Source: Zoroaster sp. YZ-2022 (Eukaryota; Echinodermata; Asteroidea; Forcipulatida; Zoroasteridae). From it: a DNA stretch of 64,000 nt. Under the pieces are notes generated by a model that was given only the letters and a program-made list of their open reading frames with translations, had not been told where the DNA came from and made no database searches. The translations under genes were made by a program, and so were the position numbers. The stretch spans positions 43,595,048 through 43,659,047 of the forward strand of contig CM055819.1 in NCBI GenBank assembly GCA_029582265.1, written 5' to 3'. Position 1 is the stretch's first letter; each line of letters starts with the position of its first letter. Positions 9,561 through 20,677 of this stretch are shown here, piece after piece.

Positions 9561-9804
9561 CACGTGCACGGGTTGCTATCCCCTACACCCGAAACACACC
9601 TGAGCGGTGCGGCAGGGGTACATGCTAAGCAAGGCCTAAACTGAAAGCATCATATCGACTCATAAGAGTTTGTGCTCAAAGGAGCCACTTGGCCAAGGGT
9701 TGGGAAACCGGCATTTAAGTGTCCCTCCGCTCCACTTGTTTTACCCCTTTGGAGATTGTTTCCCTGATTGTAACACCGACCATTCCATGCCATCATGGAG
9801 GATC
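9561..9804. other. LINE 5' flank, non-coding
   Basis: Probably the 5' untranslated region of the adjacent minus-strand LINE. No coding frame or promoter motif that I can support is visible. It ends in the (TAA)n run of the neighbouring SINE. Confidence 0.35.
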
Positions 9805-10083
9805 CTGATGATGTTGATAATAATAATAATAATAATAATAATGTGTGGACTTATATAGCGCACGTATCCACCAACTAAGTGGTGCTCAAGGCGCATTCTT
9901 TTTTACGTGCATTACACAACACACCGGACCTACGGCTTTACGTCCCATCCGAAGGACGAAGCAATTATGGTTAAGTACCTTGCTCAAGGACACAAGTGTC
10001 ACGACCGGGGCTCGAACCCACACCCTGCTGCTGGCAAGACCAGAACTTGAGTTCGGTGCGCTAGACCGCTCGGCCACGACACT
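9805..10083 (-). repeat. tRNA-Leu-like SINE with LINE-type (TTA)n tail
   Basis: On the minus strand the head at 10080-9998 has an A box (GTGGCCGAGCGGTCTAG), a CAA triplet in an ACTCAAGTTC loop, a long variable arm and a B box (GGGTTCGAGCCCCGG). This is the class II layout of tRNA-Leu. The body ends AATGCGCCTTGAGCACCAC..GGATACGTGCGCTATATAAG plus (TTA)n. A diverged copy of the head and body lies at 37886-38199. The same tail is found at LINE 3' ends at 46891, 49995 and 62280. Confidence 0.75.
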
Positions 10084-11278
10084 CTATTGATGAATTTTGG
10101 TGGGCAGCCAAATTTCCGGAGAACCTCCCACCCACAACGCTTCTCTGTTGACATTGTCAAAGGCTTTGGGCAGATCTATAAATGCCATGAAGATTAAGAG
10201 TAGGTGGTGTTGTTCTCTACACTTCTCCTGCAGCTGTCTTGCAACAAACACCATGCTGATAGTACCTCTCTTCGCACAGAAACCACACAGGTACATGCTC
10301 GGTGACAGTGAGAAGTTTGTTGAGGATGATGCGGGCTAGGATCTTTACTGCTGTGCTCAGCAAAGAGTTTCCGCGGTAGTTTCCACATTCTGTTTCGTTG
10401 CCTTTCTTGAAAATCATAACAATGAGGGCATCTTTTAAATCTTTTGGTACAATCTCCTCTGTCCAGATGGTTAGGCAGAGTTGATGCAACTTAGATGTGA
10501 GTTGGGAACTCCCATATTTGAAGATTTCCATATGGTGTTCCATCAGGACCATGTACCAGAAGCTTTGTAATTTGTCATTTGGTTGACAGCTTTCAGGACA
10601 TCAGCAATTCTAGATGGAAGGTCAAGTTCAGGCTTAATCGGGTATTGATGAAGCCTGTCAATGATGTCATCGTCCACCGTGCTTGGATGGTTAAGCAGGG
10701 ACTGAAAGTATTCTGGGGCCATAAATGCATCTGGTTGCTTCAAAGAAGTTGCGAGACATGTGCCTGTCAGCAAAGCCTTTGATCTCTTCAGCTTTTGTTC
10801 GCCACCACTGATCCTGCGTACACTGTTCTGAGCTATGGCCTTTAATTGATGGTACCGGCCCTCTTTAATCCTTGAGGTTGAATCGTCTTTTCATTGTAGA
10901 TGGGCAATGCGCTTTTGATAGATGATGTCCTGAAGCTGCACATCATTCTCATCAAACCAATCCTGATGTTTCCTTTTGGCATGTCCAGTGGTTTCAGTAC
11001 AGGCATCTAAGATTGAGCTCTTCAGGGCCTGCCACTGTAACTCCATGTCAATAGAGTCAGCTGTTCTGGGTCTTCTAACAGTTTCACATTGAGTTGCTTT
11101 CTTGTATGTGCATCATGGCGTTTCTCATGGGGAGCTAGCCGCAGTCTCAGTTTGGACCTAATCAGTCCATGATCCGTCCAGCAATCATCAGCTCTACACA
11201 TTGCTCTGGTCATAAGAACATCAGCTCGGTCACGGGCTCGAGTGATGACATAATCAATGAGGTGCCAGTGTCTTGATC
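10084..11278 (-). pseudogene. LINE fragment: endonuclease C-terminus to RT palm
   Basis: Three frames give the end of an AP-endonuclease (HLIDYVITRARDRADVLMTR, DCWTDHGLI), a linker, then RT (KYGSSQLTSKLHQLCLTIW, VPKDLKDALIVMIFKKG, ECGNYRGNSLLS) and the palm Asp in AFIDLPKAFDNVNREALW. It is a different family from the LINE at 6528-9560. RT stops before the YADD box, where the SINE head begins, and the 5' side runs into the assembly gap. Several frameshifts are present. Confidence 0.8.
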
Positions 11279-11778
11279 NNNNNNNNNNNNNNNNNNNNNN
11301 NNNNNNNNNNNNNNNNNNNNNNNNNNNNNNNNNNNNNNNNNNNNNNNNNNNNNNNNNNNNNNNNNNNNNNNNNNNNNNNNNNNNNNNNNNNNNNNNNNNN
11401 NNNNNNNNNNNNNNNNNNNNNNNNNNNNNNNNNNNNNNNNNNNNNNNNNNNNNNNNNNNNNNNNNNNNNNNNNNNNNNNNNNNNNNNNNNNNNNNNNNNN
11501 NNNNNNNNNNNNNNNNNNNNNNNNNNNNNNNNNNNNNNNNNNNNNNNNNNNNNNNNNNNNNNNNNNNNNNNNNNNNNNNNNNNNNNNNNNNNNNNNNNNN
11601 NNNNNNNNNNNNNNNNNNNNNNNNNNNNNNNNNNNNNNNNNNNNNNNNNNNNNNNNNNNNNNNNNNNNNNNNNNNNNNNNNNNNNNNNNNNNNNNNNNNN
11701 NNNNNNNNNNNNNNNNNNNNNNNNNNNNNNNNNNNNNNNNNNNNNNNNNNNNNNNNNNNNNNNNNNNNNNNNNNNNNN
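11279..11778. other. assembly gap (500 N)
   Basis: Exactly 500 N bases, so probably a placeholder of unknown true size. The LINE endonuclease breaks off at its left edge and does not resume on the right. Confidence 1.
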
Positions 11779-12550
11779 AATACGAGAGGGTTAAAATCCA
11801 AATTCTGCTAAAATTATGTTGCAAATGCCCAACTACCAATCAGTGTCTCACCCAACTTGGAATGGCATAACCCATGCAGACCCATGAGTTAGTTATTAGC
11901 TGGTTGGAATTGGAGAACTGCATTTCTGATTGGAGAAAAATTCGCAGCCCAACTCATTGGAAGAAAGTTTCATTAGTTCAATTCGTTAATTTTAATTTTA
12001 CCAGTTGGGGGTCTTTTAGAAGTTTTGGATTACCGAAATCATTACTTTATTTGTGAAAAAACTGTTTTGTGTATTTTGTATGTGACTTTTATGATTTATT
12101 TTTGATAAATCTGCATAGAAATTTGTGTTCTGGAAAATCTAACGTAAGTGTTAATGAGGGAAATTAAAAAAAAAAACAATAAAGAAAGAAAGCTGCCTCA
12201 CATTTTGCTATTTATAAATGAGATGTGGTATCATAGTGTGTATGGCTCGATACAAGTGGTCATTCAATTAGTCAAAACAGTGCCAATTTGAAGCCAATGC
12301 CAATTTGAAAGTACCATTCGGACACAATTATGTCCAATTGGATATAATTGCTTACATTTCCAACTGATTATTGCCAATTAAAAATAAATAATTAAAACCA
12401 GTTCATTTAAATAAGTCCGATTGGAATAATTATTGGAATAATAAGGTCAACTACATCCGCCCAACATTATGTCAAATGACAAACTGCGGAAATAGTCAGA
12501 CATAAAGTTGATTTCTTGTAACAGTTTATTTTGTGGAAAAGGTATAGGGA

Positions 12551-12592
12551 CCAGGACCAATGACCAGGACCAATGACCAGGACCAGTGACCT
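12551..12592. repeat. short tandem repeat, about 14 bp unit
   Basis: GGACCAGGACCAAT-type units follow one another three times. Too short to suggest a function. Confidence 0.8.
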
Positions 12593-13147
12593 ACCCTCCC
12601 CATTTGTTCTTCCTTTTTAAAAACAGGAGCTTCTTTATTTTTGTTTCTATAGTTTTGTGCTATACGCACCGGGGGATGTGGATATGGGCACGAGATTTCT
12701 CTACTACAGCGGAATTATCTATTAATTTGTTTTTAGAGAAGAAATATTTGGGGGCATGTCCACCTGTCCCAAAAGAAACTGAGCGATTTATTATATAACT
12801 CTATCAAGACTTTATCAAGCCTACCAAATGGATACCATTTTTTTGGAATGTCTTAGCATGTTTTGTCCAAAACAGTATTTATCCCCATAAGTTTCATCCA
12901 TTGGCCATCAAAATGAGCACAGATGTAGTCTCATATACACTATTTATGTCGTAAACTCATCTAAAAAAAATAATAATGGCACCAAACATATGAACATTTA
13001 TTCCGTCCGAAATGCATTTTTTAAGAAAACATGAATCAACATTCAAAACTATAATGGATCATCGACTGAAGATTTCCAATTCGTGCGTGGATCCAGGGTC
13101 TCAAAAAGGGGTGGGGCAAACTGCTAATAAAGGAGGCTCACAAAAAA

Positions 13148-13207
13148 GTATGGTAAATAGACAATGTATGGTAAATGGACAATGTATGGTAAATGGACAA
13201 TGTATGG
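13148..13207. repeat. 18-bp tandem repeat
   Basis: The unit TATGGTAAATGGACAATG is repeated about three times with one substitution. It lies in the decayed repeat that begins GGATCCAGGGTCTCA at 13090, itself similar to 38647. Confidence 0.85.
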
Positions 13208-14019
13208 CGAAAAACATGCATGTGTATTGAACACTTGATATTTTGTGGATACTATTGTGCAAGAATACCCAACTCATTTAATTTAATTTGAAAATGAATA
13301 CCTCTTTCTCTCATAATTCAATCAGCAAAAAAGTACATTCAAATCCATAATTTGAGCATTCCATCATCATTTAACCCAACTCATCGCGGTTGATCAAGAA
13401 TTCAATTTCATCAATTGGCGTTCATTTATCACATTTTTACTTTCAATTTTCAGGCCCGAGTATAACATTAATACTTTCCTAACTGTTTCACTTGCCTTGC
13501 TTGTCAGGAGATTGCGACTAAAGAAAGCAACCCCCCCAAACAAACAAAAATAATAAATAAAATACAAAAATACAAAAATACAATACAAACAACAAACAAT
13601 CAACAAAAACAAACAATGACACAATTTTTTAATAAGAACAAAACAAAAAGGGCAATGAAAAAAGTAAAACTTAATGGAAAAGGTGAAAGCATGACGTGGA
13701 AATATTGCAACGGGGAACACATCTGCAAGATGACCCCGTAGGAATACTCAGATTCTTGTTTGGTACTTTCAATTGTTTGAGATTGGAATAATAATACAAA
13801 AAATGGATAGCGACAAGAAGAAGTGTCGAAAAAGATAGGCCATGGGAAACTCACTAAAATTTAGCAAGGGCGCACATCAAACTTCTACAAAATCCATTGC
13901 ACATCGAAAAACGAAATAGAACTCAGACAGGTTGCGATTAGCATATGAAAGAAGCTATTGATATTCATGCAATTGAGAAATAACGTGTGCGGTTAGGCTG
14001 GCCGGCCGGTCAGTAATAA

Positions 14020-15819
14020 AGCCCCAGTCACACATTTTTGCCTCGAATTCCCACGAATAGCGCCGATCCTATACTGCCACGGTTGCTCCCGATTATTAGC
14101 AAAAATCAGCATGAATCGGCTTCACTTGCGATCCCCTCACGAGTACTGTCAATGCTAAGAATGCACTACGTTATCCAAGCCGATTTATCCCGAATGCCCA
14201 ACGAATTAACACGACTACAGCCCGACTTCTCACGACAGCGTTACGGTTTACCCCGACGTCCGCAAGACTGCAATAAGAAGGGGTAGTCGTACGTAATGCG
14301 ACGTTCACACAGTGCCGATTATGGCTCCCGTTTGAGATCAGACAGCGCTACGACACGAAAAGTGAAAAAGTAGGATTACTATCCTCAATGATCTGGAATG
14401 TCCTATCATTGTCTGAACGCAGTCGTATACGTTCGTAACAGAGTCCTACGGATCGGGAAAGGTCCAGAGAGGTCGGCCAAGCACTCCCGACAGTAGGTGC
14501 GTCCCGTAACATTCGGGAAACTCAGCCGATTTTGTCTAGTCGGATTACAATCGTGACTATGTCGTGACAGTATCGGATCAAAATCGTAAGAATGTCCTGT
14601 GTTGTCTGGACGGTGTCTGGACGGTGTCCTGTGGATCGGGACGCTGTCGTGATGAACGGGCATGATCGCACGATTCTTTTAGGACCGGACTATCACGTGA
14701 CTAACGGTTTTCTAACGGATGTCTTCCGTCAGCGTCGGTTCACTGTCCGGTCACTGTCTGATCTCTGTCGGATCGCATTCGGGAGAATCGGGACGCTGTC
14801 GGGACAGATTCGGTCGTTTTTTACCATGCGGAAGATACAAATCGGATCAGATTCGGATTGAGAACGGGAGAATCGGGACGAATTCGGCTGGAAACGGCTG
14901 AATCGGGACGCTTCCTGAACAATATCTGATTGTTGTCGTGATTAAATAAATGTTTTTACAAATTTGTGAATTTCCCGCCACGAATCACAGGATCTTGATC
15001 AGACTTTTGACAAATTTTAATCGGGAATGGTCCTATCAAGGACGGCAGTAAAAATCCTGAATGTGTGACTGAGGCATAACGGTTTTCTAACGGATGTCTT
15101 CCGTCAGCGTCGGTTCACTGTCCGGTCACTGTCTGATCTCTGTCTGATCTCTGTCGGATCGCATTCGGGACAATCGGGACGCTGTCGGGACATATTCGGT
15201 CGTTTTTTACCATGCGGAAGATACAAATCGGATCAGATTCGGATTGAGAACGGGAGAATCGGGACGAATTCGGCTGGAAACGGCTGAATCGGGACGCTTC
15301 CTGAACAATATCTGATTGTTGTCGTGATTAAATAAATGTTTTTACAAATTTGTGAATTTCCCGCCACGAATCACAGGATCTTGATCAGACTTTTGACAAA
15401 TTTTAATCGGGAATGGTCCTATCAAGGACGGCAGTAAAAATCCTGAATGTGTGACTGAGGCTTAACTCGAAGTGCTGTCGAAGTAGTTCTTGAAACAACC
15501 GTACTTGCCAGGTGGCACGATTACCCCAAGAATATCCCCGAGTATCCCGACCTTGTCTACGGTGCCCGTACGGCTATTCACGATCCCCTCACGACTGGTG
15601 TAAGAATGCCTCAAGAATTCAAAAAATCGTGGGTGACTCACGATGGTTTTGAACATGTCCAAAACTATCGGGAAGCTATCAAGATGTTCCAAGAACACTC
15701 AAGATTACTCAAAAATGACGACGTTGCCAGTAGGGTCTCACCACGGATATACCACGGATATCACCGATTTTCCAACTCGTGGGAATTCGGGGCAAAACCG
15801 TGAATGTGTGACTGGGGCT
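14020..15819. mobile_element. Harbinger-type non-autonomous DNA transposon, 1.8 kb
   Basis: Terminal inverted repeats are AGCCCCAGTCACACATT on the left and AATGTGTGACTGGGGCT on the right, with the further matching block GAATTCCCACGA. The flanks give a TAA target duplication (14017-14019 and 15820-15822), as for PIF/Harbinger elements. The interior is built of many variants of ATCGGGAC and its complement and has no transposase. A block of about 380 bp is duplicated in tandem at 14702-15076 and 15077-15464, and each block ends in AATGTGTGACTGAGGC, an extra copy of the terminal repeat. Confidence 0.8.
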
Positions 15820-15822
15820 TAA

Positions 15823-16227
15823 GGCAGTCTTTTGTTCAGTAAAATCCGCTGACTCTGTGTCCATTGAATACGTCCCTAAACGCAGTGAATGACAGCACTG
15901 AAATTGTGACTGCTTGGAAATTAATATGAAAAGAACAATATACAAAAATAAACTCAAATTTTATCAGATCAGTAAAAACAAAGTAAATTTGAATGTTCTT
16001 TAACGAAAATAAACAAAGCAGTTTTGAAAATGGCGGAGAAAACCTATACTATCTATGGTAACTTAATTTGACGTGACAGTATGTGAATAATAACTTCAAA
16101 GATGCCCACGTGACCATTTATAAACTATTCACAATTTAAACTGTCATGGGGTCGGGTTCATGACTTTTCTTTACAAATGAATAGAGAAGGTATTTAGAAG
16201 ATAAAGGTTATAAAATATAAGGATTAC
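15823..16227. other. host intron 3' of F5/8C exon 1
   Basis: Non-coding. The part from about 16100 (CGTGACCATTTATAAACTA) matches the same intron position in the other two modules (30095 and 38785), showing that this exon was duplicated together with its flanks. Confidence 0.6.
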
Positions 16228-16338
16228 CATCATAATTGAGCCGAGACTGTTCCTTTGGGCGATTTGAATAGGCAGACGAGACAGACAAACTGCTGTCAGG
16301 TATAGCCTTACTCTCCATTCCTAAAGGATGACGGCAAT
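16228..16338 (-). CDS. F5/8C domain exon 1, orphan module
   Basis: A 111-bp exon with acceptor TCATTCAG and donor GTAATC, phase 1 at both ends. It encodes the N-terminal strand region of a discoidin domain: DCRHPLGMESKAIPDSSL with the usual C..PLGMES..I.DS signature, then SSAYSNRPKEQSRLNYDG. The matching exons 2 and 3 that follow in the other two modules are not found downstream to the gap at 11.8 kb, so this module is incomplete. A long A/T run (16349-16368) sits just upstream of the acceptor in gene sense. Confidence 0.8.
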
Positions 16339-16680
16339 CTGAATGATAAAAAAAAAAAAAAAAAAAATAGAGTAGTAGTCGACGTCGGATTTCCACGTAA
16401 TAAAGCTTTGATATGTGTTCTAGTGTAGCCGCAGGCCTAAAAGGGGCTGATCCGCAGGGGTTTGGGGGTTCAGACCCCCCCCCCCCCCAACGCGTGGCTG
16501 CATTAAACAAAAATAAATATCTTTTTTTTTGAGAAACCATAAGCTGTTTTTAACAAAGCCACTGTATTCCGAAACACACAGTCTGCAGAAGTCTACGTCA
16601 GAACATAATATGGTGGGCCGATTATAAGTCAGGGCTAGTGTTGCTACACCGTTTCTTATGACACAATACATTCCAACTAG

Positions 16681-19250
16681 CCTATCCTTAGGTTTGATTG
16701 TGCTGCTGTTCCCCAAATTGGGCTACAGTACTCCAAATTGGGCTACATTACTCCAAATTGGGTCTAATGAAAGACTTGTAGATTGTAGCTGTGGTACGAC
16801 TGTTTTTATTTTTATTTTATTTTATTACATTTTACAATGGCAATCAAATTACATCAATTAAATATAAAACCAAATCAAAAAGACAAAAAATCCACAAATA
16901 TTCATTTTAAACAAAACGCCAGTGAGTGGTAAGATAGAACAGGTGACCAGCACCTCTACAAGGCCATCCTACCACAAGAAACCCACTGAACATTTTATAC
17001 TTCGTTACACCCCCATTCCCCCGTTACACCACTGGAGGGCCGCTGAACCAAGTTAAAACGGAAAAGACAACATTAAGTAACAAATTCATTACGCCGACAG
17101 AGAGCAATGGCAAGAAGACATCCATGTACAAACATTATCTACCGAAAAAACTGGAAGCAAATTTTGAGATTTAAACGACCAAAGTGAAGTGGCAGATATT
17201 AAGGTTTTCCACTTTGTTTTCCTCATCCTTCCAAGTCATAGATAAGTTGCTAATGTGTTGTGTCCAGGTGAGTTTGGCATCTATTGTAACCCCCAGGATC
17301 TTGATGGAGGCCACGTCACTTAATTGCTCCTCAAGAAATTTTAGTTGAGGATGCAATGTGTTTGTAGTTGAGATATGATGATAGACTGAGTTTTAGATGC
17401 ATTGAACTAAAGCTTCCATTTCTTGGCCCAATAAGCTAGTTTTGTTAGATCACGTTGAAGTGATGCTGCACAGTGTATTCTCTCAGCAAGTGATGTAATT
17501 GTAGAGAAAAGGAACAGTCGTCTGCATAGCTGAACATTCTATTTTCAAGGTTTTCAGCAATTGAGCTGTATACTCCCCAGGGAGCTGAGATGGTTTCAGG
17601 AATGATTTATGAAACTTATGAGCCTTATGAGCAGGGATAATAATATAATGCGCCTTGAGCGCCACTTAGTTGGTGGATACGTGCGCTATATAAATCTATA
17701 CATTATTATTATTATTATTAATGTCGCTGATGAAAATGAGAAAAAGAGAAGGACCTAGTACACTGCCCTGGGGTACACCAGAACTGATAGGTGAGATGCT
17801 TGAGAGTTGACCTCCAACAGAAACTTGCTAAATTCTGTTGCTCAAATATGATTTGAACCAGCGGAGTAGATAACCAGTAATTACACAATTATGCAATTTA
17901 GAAAGAAGACTTGTATGCCATACTTTATCAAATGCTGCCGACAGATCAAGTGCAATGATTCAAAACATTTATCAAGATTGTCTTGAATTTATTGTGTGAT
18001 GAGAAGAAGTGCATCATTAGTGGATCTCTCAGGTAGGAAGCCGAACTGTAGATGAGGAAGGGGACCATTAGTAAGACAGTATGTCAGGAGAGCCTTGTTT
18101 ACAATCCTGACTGACAGAAGGGCTACTGGTCAGTAGTTCCGAGGATCACTTGGTGAGCCAGGTTTTGGAATAGGTTTACATGTGCGCACTTCCAGGCACA
18201 TCATCAAAAATTTGCGAAAGAATTGTGTGAGTGAAACAGCTCGTTCTGGAGCAGCTCCTTTCAGAACAATTGCAGGAATCCTGTATGGTCCGGTAGCCTT
18301 GTGTGTATCAAGGTTTTGGAGCTCCTTTAAACATTTTTTGTCAAGCTCATCTGTGGTTGTGAGGTGAATATCTGAAGCAAGCTCATCATCTGGGTTGAAC
18401 AGTTTACGAATGAATGATTGGTTAAGTACGTCTGCTTTAGCTTTGTTGTCAGTGATTGGCTGATTGTTGACAAAGAGGGTGGGAACACAAGAAGAGGAAC
18501 GATTTATATTTCGTGAAGAGTTTAGAGTACTCAACCACTGCTTGGATGATTTGTCTTCATCGTCAAGAGAAGACCTCAGTTTTATGCTGAACCTCTTTTG
18601 AGCCTGTCTGTATGTGTGCTGACAGTGGTTTCTGGCATGTTTGTACTCATTCCAGTCATGTCTGTCTGCTATGAGATTTTTTCCATTCATTCCAGAGCTT
18701 TACTTTCCTGTCAAGAGCAGCTTTACACACTTTGTCAAACCAGGTGTGGCTGTCAGATCTGCTTGAAAGGTACGGATAGGTATGCAGAGGTCTATTGCTT
18801 CTGTGATTTCTGTTTCAATTTGTGTCCAGCAATCCTCTATGTTATCCAGACGAAGGAATTTGGATCATTTAGCTGTTGATTTTGTTCACGAAAGAAATCC
18901 CAGTCAGCATACATATACAGCCAGGCAGTCTTCTTGGTAGTTTTTGGACGATGAGATGGTTGAAGGTTACATAAACTGTGGGATGGTCTGAAGTGCCAAT
19001 GTTAACACTGATAGAGGATATAGTCCCAATAATACTGACGATGCTGATGGGGTACTCATTACGAGGCCCAACTCTTCCACACAGTATAAAGTGAACAGTA
19101 GCTCAGCTTTGAGCCATGACTGACGACGTTGTCTACCATGAAGATCCTCTGCCGCCAGTCTAATGCTGTTCACCACTAGACCTTAGCAGGAGAACAGGAA
19201 GATAGATTTCTAGAGGGCCTGCCACCCGCTACATAATGTCATGCGCCTTA
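16681..19250 (-). mobile_element. LINE (ATGPxxIP RT type), decayed, inside duplication copy 1
   Basis: The main frame (18130-18690) encodes the linker and first RT block: SSLDDEDKSSKQWLSTLNSS, LDTHKATGPYRIPAIVLK, CKPIPKPGSPSDPRNY. Later blocks are in other frames with stops: GVPQG-type sequence near 17775, IKILGVTIDAKLTWTQHI (17230-17310) and IRPNLE.CSPIW near 16740. A roughly 400-bp A/T-ended block (16803-17215) appears to interrupt the last two. By comparison with the unoccupied intron at 44445, everything between 16680 and 20100 is inserted DNA. Confidence 0.75.
17561..17720 (+). mobile_element. 160-bp truncated retroelement tail, absent from copy 2
   Basis: The duplicate at 57939-57942 reads straight through (TTTTCAGCAATGTCGCTG), so this block arrived after the duplication. 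It ends GATACGTGCGCTATATAAAT plus (TTA)n on the plus strand, the same tail seen in the SINE at 9805 and the L2-like LINEs. There is no clear target duplication, which fits CR1/L2-type insertions. Confidence 0.85.
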
Positions 19251-19425
19251 AACAAGTCAAGCCGGTAAGACAAGCCGGTGTCTAAAATGGTTTATGATGA
19301 AAATAGCCCAAAGAGTGGTCGAAGGGTAAGATACAGTTAGTAAAAGTCAAAAGTCAAAACACCAAGCCAGTTCCCAAACCGAAGTATGGGGATACGCCTT
19401 TCCCAACTGCAGGAGATCTGTGTCA

Positions 19426-19683
19426 TGGGCGGATCCAGAACATTTTTAGGGGGGGCTGAGAATCAAAAACAATTATTTTTCAGTACTACAAAAATTACAA
19501 TGAAATAATCAAAGGGAGAGAAAAACAAAGCACACTGTGGGAATGGGAGTGCGTTCTCCCCTCCCCTCCACCTCTCTCTTCCTCTCCCTTTTTTAAATGT
19601 TTTTTTATTTTTTTATTTTTTTTTTGAAAACGATTTTAGGGGGGGCCTACAGCCCCCTTAGCCCCCCCCCCCTGGATCCGCCA
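19426..19683. mobile_element. hAT-like MITE
   Basis: Inverted ends TGGGCGGATCCAG and CTGGATCCGCCA enclose about 258 bp with G-rich and C-rich subterminal runs (AGGGGGGG). The GGGCGGATCCAG end is common to hAT-like MITEs in animal genomes. No transposase is present. A clean 8-bp target duplication is not visible. Confidence 0.6.
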
Positions 19684-19895
19684 ATGTGTGTGTATGTACC
19701 CCTGCTGGTATTGGTGAAGTCTTGATCTTTCCAGGGGTCAGTCGCCTCTAACCCTACCTAAGCTAAATTAACAACTTTAACTGACAAGGTATTCCTCAAA
19801 AAGAGATGGTAGTAGACAGAGGAATGGGGGTAAGAAAAGAAAGAAGAGAGGACAGCTAGAGAAAGACAGCTGAGGAGGTAAATGATGCTTAATCC

Positions 19896-20070
19896 CTCAT
19901 TCTGGTATACACCAGCCTCTCACAAGGACCCTCATTCTGGTATACACCAGCCTCTCACGAGGACCCTCATTCTGGTATGCACCAGCCTCTCACGAGCACC
20001 CTCATTCTGGTATACGCCAGCCTCTCACGAGGACCCTCATTCTGGTATACGCCAGCCTCTCACAAGGACC
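19896..20070. repeat. 35-bp minisatellite, 5 units
   Basis: The unit is CTCATTCTGGTATACGCCAG plus CCTCTCACGAGGACC. Exactly five units are present (175 bp), against 15 in the duplicate at 60099-60621. It is followed by AAAATCCTGGATCCGCCCCTG (20079-20099), which is the terminal repeat of a hAT-like element, so the minisatellite lies just inside that element. Because 35 is not a multiple of 3, the long frames across it are repetitive artefacts. Confidence 0.95.
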
Positions 20071-20207
20071 CTCTTTCAAAATCCTGGATCCGCCCCTGCG
20101 TAGTGTTTTCTGAGCTCAGTGTGTATGGTCGACTTCTGTTGTAATAAAATCATGTTTTGCTTTGTCAGTATGAATAGCATTGTGAGATACAAGAAACGAA
20201 ATCGAAA

Positions 20208-20250
20208 AGGAACACAGTGATGCCCCTTAGCATTGCTCGTCGAACTAGTA
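20208..20250 (-). pseudogene. HYR exon remnant
   Basis: The string GGAACACAGTGATGCCCC followed by AGCATTGCTCGTCGAAC is a decayed version of the HYR exon segment GGAGCACAC..CAGCATCGCTCGCCGTAC. No open frame remains. Confidence 0.55.
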
Positions 20251-20464
20251 ACCAGCCTGCTTTCATGGGCACAATGTTGTTCTTTTTCTTATGCATACAA
20301 GTACTGCTATTAGCTTCTTTAAGGTGTTATTTAAAGGTATTTTATATAATTAATTCACTTAGGTTTTTGACACTGCTTGTTCGCCACTATGCTATGCATA
20401 CATACTTCCCTCTAAATGAGGTGGACCGAGTGGCTGTTTTTAAACAAAAACCAAATGTTCTTAC

Positions 20465-20677
20465 CTAGCTGAACATTGAAGGAGCACACCTGGGGTGACA
20501 CCTGCCCCTCAGAATCGCTCGCCGTACAATGAACCACTGTAATATCCTTGGTGAAATTCGTCCCCGGCATTGGATTGCACGACACGGCGAGTGGGATACC
20601 GGTGTTAGCATCGTTGGCATTGGGGATCGTAAAGTTGACCATCGTGTCGGTGGCTATGATATCAGCATCGGGGCAAT
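20465..20677 (-). CDS. HYR domain exon A
   Basis: A 213-bp exon, 71 codons, phase 1 at both ends; acceptor CTTTTCAG, donor GTAAGA. It encodes one complete HYR domain: CPDADIIATDTMVNFTIPNA, then IPLAVSCNPMPG, then VVHCTASDSEGQVSPQVCSF. The Cys pattern and the CTASD.EG motif are diagnostic of the HYR family, an extracellular Ig-like fold. NFT makes a possible N-glycosylation site. It lies between F5/8C exon 3 of an upstream module and the orphan F5/8C exon 1, and is a duplicate of the exon at 61016 with few differences. Confidence 0.88.

Larger units (their letters stand above)
11779..14016. other. AT-rich non-coding region, diverged host intron copy
   Basis: No coding exon is visible. From about 12830 to 13230 the sequence is a diverged copy of the intron after F5/8C exon 1 in the other modules. 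Shared strings include CATCCATTGGCCATCAAA (12895; compare 37815) and CATTCAAAACTATAATGGAT (13039; compare 38450 and, more diverged, 29915). It also holds small tandem repeats at 12551-12592 and 13148-13207. F5/8C exon 2 should lie around 12.3 kb by paralogy but is not there. Confidence 0.5.

Noticed and set aside
11022..11839. Long frames across the N gaps (also at 56033-56808)
   Set aside because: They exist only because N bases contain no stop codons.
16208..16540. Long minus frame running through F5/8C exon 1 into upstream poly-Phe and Gly-rich residues
   Set aside because: The extra residues come from A, T and C homopolymers in the intron; the exon ends at the acceptor at 16339-16340.
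19896..20070. Evenly spaced repeats resembling a CRISPR array
   Set aside because: Units are directly adjacent with no spacers, in a eukaryotic intron and inside a hAT-like element; this is a minisatellite.
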